The position numbers and the translations under genes are program-made. A stretch of 64,000 nt of DNA from Saccharospirillaceae bacterium. GTDB lineage: Bacteria; Pseudomonadota; Gammaproteobacteria; Pseudomonadales; Oceanobacteraceae. Shown piece after piece: positions 53,618 to 62,973 of the stretch. Every line of letters starts with the position of its first letter. Positions within the stretch are counted from its first letter, which is position 1. The stretch lies in the NCBI GenBank assembly GCA_021208685.1, contig JAJOJJ010000016.1, positions 1-64,000 of the forward strand, given 5' to 3'. The notes beneath the pieces are model-generated. The model saw nothing but the letters and a program-made list of their open reading frames with translations. It was not told the DNA's origin and made no database searches.

Positions 53618-54089
53618 AACAATGCCCGTCGTCGTCGGCCAGATGCAGAATGTGCGACCACTCTTCGGCACGAACCGGCTGCACGGATAAGCGTGCGCGG
53701 TTGAGCAGAGCCATTTCCTGCAGTGCACTGTCTTTGCGCATATCCTTCAGTGTGATGGGACGTTTAAGTGCGCGCAGAGCCTCGAGTTCGATGGTTATCC
53801 AGCGTGGATTCGCCGGATCGGATTTCGCATCAAAATAGTCGGAGGACGGATCAAACTGCGACGGGTCGGCGAGCCCGGTACGGGTAACGCGGCAGATTCC
53901 GGCAATCGCAGGTTCCTTGCAGCTGGAATGGTAAAAAAACACCAGATCTGCGACCTGGATCTCATCGCGCATCAGGTTTCGCGCTTGATAATTGCGCACG
54001 CCATCCCATACTGTGCGCCTGTCCGGTGCAGTCTCAAGATGATAATAACTAAAAACATCCGGTTCGGATTTCAGTAACCAGTATTTCAT
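53610..54089 (-). CDS. EVE domain protein
   Basis: A 159-residue EVE protein (PUA-like fold): WLLKSEPDVFSYYHLE, VWDGVRNYQARN, VFFYHSSCKEPAIAGICRV and WITIELEALRALKRPI match the family. EVE domains recognise modified bases in DNA or RNA. It is coupled to the CDGSH gene by a short overlap. Confidence 0.93.
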   Translation of the reverse strand: MKYWLLKSEPDVFSYYHLETAPDRRTVWDGVRNYQARNLMRDEIQVADLVFFYHSSCKEPAIAGICRVTRTGLADPSQFDPSSDYFDAKSDPANPRWITIELEALRALKRPITLKDMRKDSALQEMALLNRARLSVQPVRAEEWSHILHLADDDGHCYE

Positions 54090-54234
54090 ACTTTTTTACT
54101 ATAAATGGTCTGAGTATTGCTGTCGCCAGGCGTGCTTTCAATAGCCATCAGGCGGAAGCGCGAGGGGAGCAGACTAGCATCCAATGATTACCGGTTCTAA
54201 TCCGTCATGCGGAATCCAGTGGGAAAAATAACAA

Positions 54235-54360
54235 ATGAAAAAGCCAGATATCCTGATTCTTCTCAGTGTCATCGTACTGTTGGGAGCAGCCGTGACGGGT
54301 ATGACCAGTGAGGTCAGGCGCCCGGCCTCACTGATGACGATGGAAAACAGTATCCGCTGA
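54235..54360 (+). CDS. Small single-pass membrane protein
   Basis: A 41-residue ORF: MKKPDILILLSVIVLLGAAV and a short polar tail. One hydrophobic helix. The ribosome site is poor. It ends one base before the stop of the convergent ygfA. Hydrophobicity and typical N-terminus support a real small protein, but no family is recognised. Confidence 0.45.
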   Translation: MKKPDILILLSVIVLLGAAVTGMTSEVRRPASLMTMENSIR

Positions 54361-54361
54361 A

Positions 54362-54955
54362 TTATTCAGAGATGCCCCGGAAGCGATGCAACTCTGCATC
54401 GGTGGCAATGGCAGTGAGGGGAATATCCCAGTCTTCAGCGGGCAACGCTCCGACCTTTTGCCATTCATAGGCACAGCCAATCAGGCGGGGCTTGTTTCCC
54501 GCCAAACGGCTGAAGGCCAGCGTGCGGTCGTAAAAGCCGCCACCCATTCCCAGCCGGTTGCCGCTCTTATCGAAGGCCACCAACGGCATACAGATCAGAT
54601 GAATAAAACGTACCGGCATCGGACGGTGGCTGGCAAAGTCGGGCTCGCTGATACCAAAACGGTTTTTCACCATGCGGCTCTGGCGGTTAAAGGGCAGAAA
54701 GCTCAGATGCCCTTTGCGCAGCGGATGCAGTACCGGCAGATAGAGAATCTTGCCACGACGCTGCAGGTCGCGGATAAATACCGAGGTATCAATCTCGCCA
54801 TCATTGGTTAAATACACGGCAATATGGCGCGAATGCTGAAAGTGCGTGGACTGACGCAGAGAGTGCAGTAATTGCTGTGCTGACTGCTGACGCTGGCGGC
54901 GATTGAGTGCGCGGCGCTGGCGGCGCATATGCCGTCGGAGTTCGGTTTTATTCAT
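54362..54955 (-). CDS. ygfA: 5-formyltetrahydrofolate cyclo-ligase
   Basis: A 197-residue enzyme turning 5-formyl-THF into 5,10-methenyl-THF with ATP. Seen: the basic N-terminus typical of the family (RRHMRRQRRALNRRQRQQ), the HIAVYLTNDGEIDTS segment, LVAFDKSGNRLGMGGGFYDRTL and DWDIPLTAIATD. ATG at 54955 is used because the extra upstream codons would run into 6S RNA. The order zapA-ssrS-ygfA is widely conserved. Confidence 0.94.
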   Translation of the reverse strand: MNKTELRRHMRRQRRALNRRQRQQSAQQLLHSLRQSTHFQHSRHIAVYLTNDGEIDTSVFIRDLQRRGKILYLPVLHPLRKGHLSFLPFNRQSRMVKNRFGISEPDFASHRPMPVRFIHLICMPLVAFDKSGNRLGMGGGFYDRTLAFSRLAGNKPRLIGCAYEWQKVGALPAEDWDIPLTAIATDAELHRFRGISE

Positions 54956-54979
54956 CGGAATCAAACGCAGAAATCGGAA

Positions 54980-55158
54980 GGACTCCCCACTGTGCCGCTG
55001 TCGTAAATAAAGGCCTTGAACCCTGTGGTCCAAGGTGGCAGGCCAGACACTGAATCAGGCTTTCCGTCGGGCGGACATGCGCACATCAGCGAGTGAAACC
55101 TTCCATAAAAAAGTGCATCGGCTCAGGACTTTATCGACTGGCAAACACCCCAGGGAGC
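54980..55158 (-). ncRNA. ssrS: 6S RNA
   Basis: Between zapA and ygfA in the standard place. Landmarks in the RNA sense: 5' CUCCCUGGGGUGUUUGCCAG, UCCUGAGCCGAU, CGCAUGUCC..CGACGGAAAGCCU, and the CCACCUUGGACC...GGUUCAAGG stem, closing with GUGGGGAG 3'. The ends pair with each other as in all 6S RNAs. It binds sigma-70 RNA polymerase in stationary phase. The ends are placed to within a few bases. Confidence 0.9.
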
Positions 55159-55164
55159 CAACGA

Positions 55165-55173
55165 AGTATATCA
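55165..55173 (-). promoter_or_regulatory. Extended -10 promoter of ssrS
   Basis: Leftwards TGATATACT (TG-N-TATACT) ends about seven bases before the inferred 5' end of 6S RNA. Confidence 0.6.
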
Positions 55174-55224
55174 GAGATCATTACGAAAAAATGAGGATTT
55201 TGTAATGAAGACCGCGCCACAGAA

Positions 55225-55539
55225 TTACAACTCGAGTTGCAGATCCTGTTCCAGAGCTGCGTCGATGGCGGCGTTCATTTTATTAAGATCGCGTTTAATC
55301 TGCAGATTTTCGGCTTCCAGCTCACGCAGCTGATGGGCGATATTCAGCGCAGCAATCACCGCCACCCGGTCGGTGCCGAGCACTTTGCCGGCGGAGGAAC
55401 CGGCGTTTTTAATTTCAGACATTTTCTCATTGAGAAAACGTGCGGCATCGCGCAGTTTCTCTTCGGCCCCATCGGGACAGTTGATGCGGTACTCGCGGTC
55501 GAGAATCAGCAGTTCAAGGGTTTTGGACGGGTTAGCCAC
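55225..55539 (-). CDS. zapA: Cell division protein ZapA
   Basis: A 104-residue protein: YRINCPDGAEEKLRDAARFLNEKMSEI and VAVIAALNIAHQL followed by a coiled coil. ZapA bundles FtsZ protofilaments at the division site. It overlaps the next gene upstream by eight bases. Confidence 0.95.
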   Translation of the reverse strand: MANPSKTLELLILDREYRINCPDGAEEKLRDAARFLNEKMSEIKNAGSSAGKVLGTDRVAVIAALNIAHQLRELEAENLQIKRDLNKMNAAIDAALEQDLQLEL

Positions 55540-55753
55540 TATTGCGCTCCAGCGTTTGCAGGCGGGTAATCATTTCATTGACCTTGCGACGGGCAATTTC
55601 GTTTTGCTGCATCAGTTTTGCACGCTCAGCCTGCCAGCTCGCTTCAGCGGCACGCATGGATTTATTCTGCGCGCGCAGTTCCTGGTGTACGGTCAGCAGT
55701 TTTTCGATCTTACGCTGCAGGCTCTGGAGTTCAGGATTTTGCATTGCCATCAT
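55532..55753 (-). CDS. Small coiled-coil protein of the TIGR02449 type
   Basis: A 73-residue protein forming one long coiled coil (LQSLQRKIEKLLTVHQELRA...NEMITRLQTLE). This small family regularly accompanies zapA and may take part in division. The start could be residue 1 or Met4; neither has a clear ribosome site. Confidence 0.8.
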   Translation of the reverse strand: MMAMQNPELQSLQRKIEKLLTVHQELRAQNKSMRAAEASWQAERAKLMQQNEIARRKVNEMITRLQTLERNSG

Positions 55754-55876
55754 AGTGGTTAGTGAGAACAGGCTAACTATAAGAGGCCGCTGGCGGCGGG
55801 GTCAATCAGAGGACGGCGGCTTTGCCGCTTTATTCTTTACCCTGTCCGGCATTTGCGGATTCTTTCGCGGCAGCAA

Positions 55877-55885
55877 TGATAGAAT
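55877..55885 (+). promoter_or_regulatory. Extended -10 promoter of ygfB
   Basis: TG-A-TAGAAT, 29 bases before the ygfB start and identical to the element at engB. Confidence 0.5.
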
Positions 55886-55913
55886 GGCCACTTTCCCTCC
55901 CGTTGAGGATGTT

Positions 55914-56465
55914 ATGACGATCGAATTTTCTGCAGCCGCTGACCTGTGGCTGGAATCCCGCTGCTACCAGACTCCATCTGCCCTGCATGGCTGGCTGACC
56001 GGCTATCTGGCCTCTGGCGCGCGTCTCAAACCGGCTGACTGGTTACTGGAAGCGCAGGAATATCTGGAGCTGGAAGAGACTCCCGAAGCGCCGCTGCAGG
56101 CTTTTCTGCAGACTTTTTACGATGATGTGCTGCTTGGCCTGAGTGGCGAGTCGATGGAATTCAGCGTGTTGCTGCCAGCCGATGAAGAGGCTGATATTGA
56201 CGAGCAGGTCGAATGTCTGGCGCAGTGGAGCAAAGGTTTCCTGGATGGCTTTGGTGCCTCGGGCCAGATTCAGGGCAAAGTGCCTGAAGATGTGCTGGAA
56301 GTACTGCAGGATCTGGATGCCTTCTCCCAGGCGTCACTGGATGATCCGCAGGATCCGCAGAACGAAATGCTGTACCTGGAACTGGCCGAGCATGCCCGCG
56401 TTGCTGCACTCACCGTCTTTTACGGCATGAACAAAACCGCTCCGGCCCCTAAAACCCTGCACTGA
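55914..56465 (+). CDS. ygfB: UPF0149 family protein YgfB
   Basis: A 183-residue, acidic, helical protein with the family pattern LHGWLTGYLASGARLKPADWL, the YDDVLLGLSGESMEFSVLLP strand and LAQWSKGFLDGFGA. In P. aeruginosa YgfB affects ampDh3 and beta-lactam resistance through AlpA. ATG at 55914 follows GAGG; the frame upstream is open but non-coding. First gene of a ygfB-pepP-ubiH-ubiI operon. Confidence 0.94.
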   Translation: MTIEFSAAADLWLESRCYQTPSALHGWLTGYLASGARLKPADWLLEAQEYLELEETPEAPLQAFLQTFYDDVLLGLSGESMEFSVLLPADEEADIDEQVECLAQWSKGFLDGFGASGQIQGKVPEDVLEVLQDLDAFSQASLDDPQDPQNEMLYLELAEHARVAALTVFYGMNKTAPAPKTLH

Positions 56466-56489
56466 TCTCTGTGCATTGACGAGGTGATG

Positions 56490-57803
56490 ATGAAACTCGA
56501 TCCCCGCGAATACGCCAAACGCCGCCGTCAGCTGATGGAGCTGATGAGCCCGAACAGCATTGCTATTGTGCCATCTGCGCCGGTCACGGTGCGTAACCGC
56601 GACGTGGAGCATCCTTTCCGTCAGGACAGTGACTTTTATTACCTGTCCGGTTTTGCTGAAGAGCATGCGGTACTGGTACTGATTCCCGGCCGGGAGCATG
56701 GCGAATACGTGCTGTTCTGTCAGGAAAAAATCAAAGAGCAGGAAATCTGGACCGGCCGCCGTGTCGGCCCGGAAGCCGCGCCTGAAGTGCTGGGTTGTGA
56801 TGATGCTTTCCCGATCAGCGATATCGACGACATCCTGCCCGGCCTGATCGAAGGCAAAGACCGCATCTACGCCAGTCTGGGTGTCAGCCCGAATTTTGAT
56901 AACCAGCTGATGCAGTGGGTTAACCACATTAAAACTCAGGTGCGCAACGGTGCCACACCGCCGCACGAGTTCAGTGCGCTGGATCATTTATTACACGATC
57001 AGCGTCTGATTAAATCCCCTGCAGAAATCAAGGTTATGCAGAAGGCTGCCGACATCAGCGCTGAAGCGCACACCCGCGCCATGCAGATGGTCAGGCCGGG
57101 TATGTTCGAGTTTGAGCTGGAAGCCGAGATCATGCGCACCTTTATAGCCGCAGGCAGCCGCTGGCCGGCGTATCCGTCGATTGTCGGTGCCGGTGAGAAC
57201 GCCTGTATTCTGCATTACACGCACAACAATATGATGATTAACGACGGCGACCTGATTCTGATCGACGCCGGTTGTGAGCTGGACTACTACGCCGCTGATA
57301 TTACCCGCACCTTCCCGGCCAACGGTAAATTCAGCGCCGAGCAGAAAGCGATGTACCAGCTGGTGCTGGATGCGCAGTATGCCGCGATAGAGCAGATCAA
57401 AGCCGGTAATCACTGGAATCAGCCGCACGAAGCGGCGGTGCGGGTTCTGGTCGAAGGGCTGGTGCAGCACGGCCTGCTCAGCGGCGATGTCGACGAGCTG
57501 ATTGAGAATCAGGAATACCGCCAGTTCTACATGCATAAAACCGGTCACTGGCTGGGTATGGATGTGCACGATGTCGGCGAATACCGCATCGGTGGTGAGT
57601 GGCGCATTCTCGAAGAAGGCATGGTGATGACCGTTGAGCCGGGTCTGTATATCTCGCCGGACGATGAAACGGTGGACGCCAAGTGGCGCGGCATCGGCAT
57701 CCGCATCGAAGACGATGTGGTGGTCACCAAAAACGGCTGCAAAGTCCTGACCGCCGCCGTTGTGAAAGAGATTGATGATATTGAAGCCCTGATGGCGGGC
57801 TGA
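56490..57803 (+). CDS. pepP: Xaa-Pro aminopeptidase P
   Basis: A 437-residue pita-bread metallopeptidase. The N-terminal AMP_N domain (RNRDVEHPFRQDSDFYYLSGF) is followed by the catalytic domain with Mn ligands in LIDAGCELDYYAADITRTF (two Asp), HKTGHWLGMDVHD (His), TVEPGLYI (Glu) and GIRIEDDV (Glu). It removes N-terminal residues before proline. GAGG at 56481 best serves the ATG at 56490; the GTG and ATG just before it are in frame. Confidence 0.96.
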   Translation: MKLDPREYAKRRRQLMELMSPNSIAIVPSAPVTVRNRDVEHPFRQDSDFYYLSGFAEEHAVLVLIPGREHGEYVLFCQEKIKEQEIWTGRRVGPEAAPEVLGCDDAFPISDIDDILPGLIEGKDRIYASLGVSPNFDNQLMQWVNHIKTQVRNGATPPHEFSALDHLLHDQRLIKSPAEIKVMQKAADISAEAHTRAMQMVRPGMFEFELEAEIMRTFIAAGSRWPAYPSIVGAGENACILHYTHNNMMINDGDLILIDAGCELDYYAADITRTFPANGKFSAEQKAMYQLVLDAQYAAIEQIKAGNHWNQPHEAAVRVLVEGLVQHGLLSGDVDELIENQEYRQFYMHKTGHWLGMDVHDVGEYRIGGEWRILEEGMVMTVEPGLYISPDDETVDAKWRGIGIRIEDDVVVTKNGCKVLTAAVVKEIDDIEALMAG

Positions 57804-57811
57804 GGAACAGC

Positions 57812-59065
57812 ATGAACAAGCACATCCCGCAGTCTGACATTGTGGTACTGGGCGCCGGTATGGTCGGTGCCAGTCTGGTGCATCTGTTAAAACCGGCGCT
57901 GGCGCGTGGGATGAGCCTGACCTTAATCGACCGACAGGCACTGAACTGGGATGGCGATATTGCCAGCCGTCCGCCCAGTTTCGATGGCCGGACGACAGCG
58001 TTGTCGTATGGCACGCAACAGATTCTCAGCCAGCTGGGTGTGTGGGGTCTGATGGCTGAGCGCGCCTGTGCCATCGAGCATATTCAGGTCTCCGATCAGG
58101 GCCGCTTTGGTCAGACCCAGCTGCACGCCAGTGAACAGAATACCGAGGCTTTGGGGTATATCGTTGAAAACGCCGTGATTGGTCAGGGCCTTTTAAGTGG
58201 ACTGGAACAGCCGGGCGTCAGCATTAAAGCCCCGGCTCAGGTGCAGGGTGTGCAGATGAACGCCGATGGTGCGCTGCTGACCTTCGATACCGGCGAACAA
58301 TTGCAGACCAGTCTGCTGGTGCTGGCCGATGGTGCTCGTTCGGCGCTGGCACAGCAGCTGGGCATTCAGCATGAACGCCGTGCTTATGGCACCCATGCGC
58401 TGGTGACTCAGGTTGAGGTTGACCGTGAACACGGACACTGGGCCTATGAACGCTTCAGTGAAGATGGCCCGATTGCCTTTCTGCCACTGAATAAAAAAGA
58501 CTTCGCCGTGGTATGGACGCTGGCTGACGACCAGATCGAACAGGTCAAAGCCTTACCCGAAGCCGAATTCCTCGCCCGTTTGCAGCAACAGATCGGATAC
58601 CGACTGGGGCGTTTAATGCGGGTCGGCGAACGCGCCAGCTACCCACTGGCACTGGTGCAGAGTAAAGAGCAGGTGCGGCGCTCGCTGGTGTTGCTTGGCA
58701 ATGCGGCGCACAGTCTGCATCCGGTGGCCGGACAGGGTTTTAACCTCGCCCTGCGCGATGCCGCCGTACTGGCTGAATACCTCAATCGCGCCTGGCTGCA
58801 GCATCAGCCGCTGGGCGATCTGGCGTTATTACAGGCTTACGAGCAACAGCAGCAGGCCGACCAGCGCAACACCATCATGGCCAGCGATCTGCTGCCACGG
58901 CTGTTTGGTTCAACACTGCCGGGTATGGCGCTGCTGCGTGACGCCGGTCTGCTCGGCATGTCGGCCCTGCCAACCGCCCGCAAGCTCTTTACCCATCACG
59001 CGATGGGGTTAGGGCAACGGGCAGCGAAGCTTCCGGCCACGCCGCTTTCAGGAGAATCTGCATGA
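57812..59065 (+). CDS. ubiH: 2-octaprenyl-6-methoxyphenol hydroxylase UbiH
   Basis: A 417-residue FAD monooxygenase of ubiquinone synthesis: FAD motif VVLGAGMVGASLVHLL, the ADGARSALAQQLG loop and GNAAHSLHPVAGQGFNLALRD, which favours UbiH. GAGG precedes the ATG. It overlaps ubiI by four bases (ATGA). Confidence 0.95.
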   Translation: MNKHIPQSDIVVLGAGMVGASLVHLLKPALARGMSLTLIDRQALNWDGDIASRPPSFDGRTTALSYGTQQILSQLGVWGLMAERACAIEHIQVSDQGRFGQTQLHASEQNTEALGYIVENAVIGQGLLSGLEQPGVSIKAPAQVQGVQMNADGALLTFDTGEQLQTSLLVLADGARSALAQQLGIQHERRAYGTHALVTQVEVDREHGHWAYERFSEDGPIAFLPLNKKDFAVVWTLADDQIEQVKALPEAEFLARLQQQIGYRLGRLMRVGERASYPLALVQSKEQVRRSLVLLGNAAHSLHPVAGQGFNLALRDAAVLAEYLNRAWLQHQPLGDLALLQAYEQQQQADQRNTIMASDLLPRLFGSTLPGMALLRDAGLLGMSALPTARKLFTHHAMGLGQRAAKLPATPLSGESA

Positions 59066-60270
59066 ACTATGACGTAGTGATTGTTGGTGCCGGGCTGGTG
59101 GGACAGGCGATTGCCACCGCGCTGGCGCAGGGTGCGCAGAACAAGTCTTTGCGCATTGCTCTGATTGACCCTGCGTTCCATAACCATGAGCCTGCCAGCG
59201 GCAGTGAACTGGCCGATTATGATCTGCGCGTGTCGGCGCTCACCGCCAAGACTCAGGCCTTCTTAACCCGTCTGGGCGCCTGGCAGAACATTCCGCCGCA
59301 GCGTCTCAGCCCTTACACCGGCATGCATGTCTGGGATGCTGAAGGCACCGGTTCAGTGACCTTCGATGCCGCCGATCTGCATGCTCCCTGTCTGGGTCAT
59401 ATTGTCGAAAACCGGCAGACGCTGTGGGCGATCCAGCAGTGTCTGAAGGAAATGCAGGGCGTCGATGTTATCACCCGCAACGTGCGTTACCTTGATAACC
59501 GCAATGCCGAAGGTTACACCCCGGTCGTTCTGGAGAACGATGACAGGCTGCTGGCAAAACTGGTGATTGGTGCCGATGGTGCGCTGTCACGGGTGCGCCA
59601 GTGGGCCGGTTTGCCAACCACTGAGTGGGATTATGGCCACCACGCCATTGTCGCTACGGTACGGCTGGAGCAACCATTGCAGGCGACGGCCTGGCAGCGC
59701 TTCCGCCCGGAAGGGCCGCTGGCGCTGCTGCCGCTGCCGGGTGATGAGCATCTGGCGTCTATCGTCTGGTCGACCTCACCGGCGGAGGCTGATGCGGTGC
59801 TGGCGATGGATGAAGCTGGCTTTAACGCCGCGCTGACTCAGGTCATTGAAGGGCGCTTGGGGCAGGTGCTGGCGAGTTCGGCCAAAGCCCGTTTCCCGCT
59901 GCGCCAGCGTCATGCCCGTGATTACTGGTGCGAAGGCGTGGTGCTGGCCGGTGATGCCGCCCATACCATTCATCCGCTGGCCGGACAGGGGGTGAATCTG
60001 GGCTTTAAAGATGCCGAAACCCTGGCAGAAGAAATCCTGCGCGCGCACAGCAAAGGGCTGGATATTGGCGGTGAGCTGGTGCTCAGCCGTTATCAGCGCC
60101 GCCGTCAGGCTGATAACCTCAGCACTATGGCGGCGATGGAAGGCTTTAAGCGGTTGTTCGCTGCCGATCAGCCACTGCTGCGTTTATTGCGCAACGAAGG
60201 GATGCGCTTGTTTGACAAACTGTTGCCGGTGAAACAGTACGTCATGATGAAAGCGATGGGGCTGGATTGA
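59062..60270 (+). CDS. ubiI: Ubiquinone C5-hydroxylase UbiI (VisC)
   Basis: A 402-residue FAD monooxygenase paralogous to UbiH: VVIVGAGLVGQAIATAL, GADGALSRVRQWAGLP and VLAGDAAHTIHPLAGQGVNLGFKD. It hydroxylates C5 of the ubiquinone ring in aerobes. UbiF/Coq7-type alternatives exist, so the exact position hydroxylated is inferred from order and similarity. AGGAG precedes the ATG. Confidence 0.93.
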   Translation: MNYDVVIVGAGLVGQAIATALAQGAQNKSLRIALIDPAFHNHEPASGSELADYDLRVSALTAKTQAFLTRLGAWQNIPPQRLSPYTGMHVWDAEGTGSVTFDAADLHAPCLGHIVENRQTLWAIQQCLKEMQGVDVITRNVRYLDNRNAEGYTPVVLENDDRLLAKLVIGADGALSRVRQWAGLPTTEWDYGHHAIVATVRLEQPLQATAWQRFRPEGPLALLPLPGDEHLASIVWSTSPAEADAVLAMDEAGFNAALTQVIEGRLGQVLASSAKARFPLRQRHARDYWCEGVVLAGDAAHTIHPLAGQGVNLGFKDAETLAEEILRAHSKGLDIGGELVLSRYQRRRQADNLSTMAAMEGFKRLFAADQPLLRLLRNEGMRLFDKLLPVKQYVMMKAMGLD

Positions 60271-60322
60271 TCGGGACTGGATTGATCAGACTGTCGTGAC
60301 GGGTTGGTCTGGTCGCCGATAT

Positions 60323-60354
60323 AAAAAAACGAGCCTCAATTGAGGCTCGTTTTT
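60323..60354. terminator. Bidirectional terminator between ubiI and htpX
   Basis: A perfect 22-base palindrome (60329-60350) flanked by A-run on the left and T-run on the right serves both convergent genes. Confidence 0.95.
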
Positions 60355-60380
60355 GTTGGAGGGGGGGTGAACTGGCAGAA

Positions 60381-61268
60381 TTAACGGCCGTACTGCTCAC
60401 GCAGCGCCTGGATACGACGTTCCAGCGGCGGGTGAGTGGCGAACAGGGCAGACATCTTGCCTTCGCCACCGATACCAAAGGCCACCAGTTCACCGTTCAG
60501 TTCGCTTGGCTGGTCGTAGGTTTGCTGCAGGGCAGCCAGCGCACTGATCATCGCTGCCGGGCTGACCAGCTCGGCACCGGCCTGGTCGGCACGGAATTCG
60601 CGGCGACGGCTGAACCAGGCAACGATGGTCGAAGCCAGAATGCCCAGTACGATCTCGGCGATGAAGGTCGTTACATAGAACGCGATGCCCGGACCATCTT
60701 CATTCTTGAATACCGCACGGTCGACGAAGTTACCGATAATACGGGCGAAGAACATCACAAAGGCGTTCACCACGCCCTGAATCAGGGTCAGGGTAATCAT
60801 ATCGCCGTTGGCAACGTGACCGATTTCGTGACCCAGTACCGCCTTGATCTGCTCTTTATCCATACGCTGCAGCAGACCGGTCGATACCGCGACCAGTGCA
60901 TTGTTACGGTTCCAGCCAGTGGCAAAGGCGTTAGGCGCCGCCGAACCGAAAATACCTACCTCAGGCATGCCGATACCGGCTTTGTCAGCCAGTTCTTTCA
61001 CGGTGCTCAGCAGCCACTGCTCACCGGCATTCTGCGGCTGATCAATGATCTGCACACCCATGCTGCGTTTTGCCATCCACTTGGACAGCAGCAGCGAGAT
61101 CACTGAGCCGACCATACCGAATACCAGACAGAACACCAGCAGGTTGCCGAGGTTCAGGCCATTGCCGCTGCGTTCCAGGTAACTGCCCACGCCGAGCAGT
61201 GACAGGGTAACGCTCGCCACCAGTACAACGGCTAAGTTGGTGGCCAGAAACAGAATTATGCGCAACAT
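60381..61268 (-). CDS. htpX: Membrane zinc metalloprotease HtpX
   Basis: A 295-residue M48B protease with four membrane helices and zinc site HEIGH at 147-151; the third ligand Glu lies in [12 protein letters not shown]. It degrades misfolded inner-membrane proteins together with FtsH. AAGGAG precedes the ATG. Confidence 0.97.
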   Translation of the reverse strand: MLRIILFLATNLAVVLVASVTLSLLGVGSYLERSGNGLNLGNLLVFCLVFGMVGSVISLLLSKWMAKRSMGVQIIDQPQNAGEQWLLSTVKELADKAGIGMPEVGIFGSAAPNAFATGWNRNNALVAVSTGLLQRMDKEQIKAVLGHEIGHVANGDMITLTLIQGVVNAFVMFFARIIGNFVDRAVFKNEDGPGIAFYVTTFIAEIVLGILASTIVAWFSRRREFRADQAGAELVSPAAMISALAALQQTYDQPSELNGELVAFGIGGEGKMSALFATHPPLERRIQALREQYGR

Positions 61269-61450
61269 GTGCGACTCCTTTAAGGGTTGTTCTCAGTGGT
61301 TCCACGAGTGCTCAACAGAACAGATTTGAGCACGGATTTATGACAGCAAGAATGGTGATTTTTCCGCAGTTTTCAAGCGGGATTATTGTCAGGAAGGGTA
61401 ATTATTATGACAGCGAAAAGACGGGCCGCCAGCGGAGACGGCCGGCAGCG

Positions 61451-62410
61451 TCAGAATGCGTAACTGATTCCCAAACCGTATTCGGATTCATCCAGCGTCA
61501 GGTCGGAGGAGTGCTCTGTCGCAAAGGTAAAGAGCTCAACATTCTCTGCCAGAGCATAGGATGCCCCTGCGCTGGTTGATACTGCTCCCGACAGCTTATT
61601 ATCGGACTGACCATGCTGAGCGTATACAGAAAGGAATTCGCTGATATTCAACGTCCCCGAAACCATCCATCCTGTGGTTGATACACCCGGAGCTTCTCTT
61701 GCTTCTGCCATCCCTGCCAGGGTAAGTCGTCCAATGGCTTGTCTTATAACCAGTCGTGCAAGCTCTATGTTCTGATTCTCAACACCGGAGTCATAAGCCG
61801 CAGCAATGTAGGTAGATTGATGGTTGAAGGTCAGTGATGCAGAAATACCATCATTACGTGTGAGTGACTGATCTTCATAACTGACATGGCTCAGCTTAAG
61901 TTGCAGACCTGCAACAGCGGGTGACGAATACATGATGGCATCGCTGATCTGGATTTCACCGGTACTGAGAACACGGCTGATATCACCTTTAAGATTATTG
62001 AATTTATCAATTCCGCCAAGAGAATCCTTAAGCGGCGTTGAAAAATGACCGATCTGTAATTGGCCAGCGATACCGGCGAGGGCAACAAATCCCTTGCTGA
62101 GCGTTATATCACCTTCGGTCTTGTTTCCTCCGCTTTCATCGTAGGGTTTATCCGGCTTGATATTGTATTCAAGTTTAAATAATCCGGTCATGCCATGCCG
62201 CAGGCTGGTTTCTCCGCTGACGCCAACGGACGATCCGTTGGAGCGAACACTGGAAAATTCAATACCGGATTCCTTAATTTGCTGGCGGGAAAGATTGATT
62301 TTTCCGGAAAAATCCAAAGATTCTTTTGCCATTACTGATGTTGATAAAAAAAACATCAAAAACACAGTTGTTAATATTTTTATAAGGTAGTCAGAAAAAA
62401 TGAGCGTCAC
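61451..62410 (-). CDS. General porin-like outer membrane protein
   Basis: A 319-residue barrel: signal peptide ending VMA, KESLDFSGKINLSRQ at the mature start, the porin_4-type segment KGFVALAGIAGQLQIGHFSTPLKDS and C-terminal YGLGISYAF with a terminal Phe. GTG at 62410 has AAGGA six bases upstream. Less GC-rich than its neighbours, and different from the first porin of the window. Solute unknown. Confidence 0.83.
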   Translation of the reverse strand: MTLIFSDYLIKILTTVFLMFFLSTSVMAKESLDFSGKINLSRQQIKESGIEFSSVRSNGSSVGVSGETSLRHGMTGLFKLEYNIKPDKPYDESGGNKTEGDITLSKGFVALAGIAGQLQIGHFSTPLKDSLGGIDKFNNLKGDISRVLSTGEIQISDAIMYSSPAVAGLQLKLSHVSYEDQSLTRNDGISASLTFNHQSTYIAAAYDSGVENQNIELARLVIRQAIGRLTLAGMAEAREAPGVSTTGWMVSGTLNISEFLSVYAQHGQSDNKLSGAVSTSAGASYALAENVELFTFATEHSSDLTLDESEYGLGISYAF

Positions 62411-62973
62411 GATACATCCTTGGCTTTCTTAAGTGTTGGTCAGGGCCTGTTAATGCTCATTAACAGGCCTGTTATTGGCTGAAAATTTCTCAGACAAGGC
62501 GCTGATAGTGTGGGATGTTCCTGACAGTATCACTCCACTCTCCCTGTTCTGCGACAAACCGGCTCTCAGCAGGCCCGATTCCCTCAGTGTTAACAGACCC
62601 CAGGTTAAAGCACGATACTGAAGGCTTGGTGGGACACTTCAAAACACGGAAACACCGGTCTGAAGGTTTCCAGAAAGCCCACCATGGCGTGCCCTTCAAC
62701 AGGTTTCGACACCGTTGCCGATGTTACAAAGGACTCGTCATTCGCTGTATCGGCGCCTTGTCAAAGCACTCTTCAGAACTCCTGCAACAATGTGCAGAGT
62801 TATTCAGAGGTTCCTTAAATCTGAGCCTGAGTAAAAGCTAATCACACGCATATTTCCAGAATTTTTCATTGTGTATTTGTTTTAAATGTATTTATTCGCG
62901 CTGAAACCTAAATGTCATGAAGTTTCAGCAGAGTGGCTCATTGAAATATAAAATATCGGAAGGGATGTTCCTA
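62411..62973. other. Region with overlapping ORFs on both strands and no clear gene
   Basis: A perfect 11-bp hairpin (62444-62454 with 62459-62469) sits in the leader of the porin. From about 62490 to 62840 both strands stay open: 69 codons leftwards (MKGTPWWAFWKPSDRCFRVL) and 108 codons rightwards. Neither has a ribosome site, and both are rich in Cys, Ser and Arg. This could be a repeated intergenic element. 62840-62973 is AT-rich and holds the promoter of the next gene. Confidence 0.4.

Noticed and set aside
56991-57941. 316-codon leftward frame
   Set aside because: Antisense to pepP; no recognisable domain.
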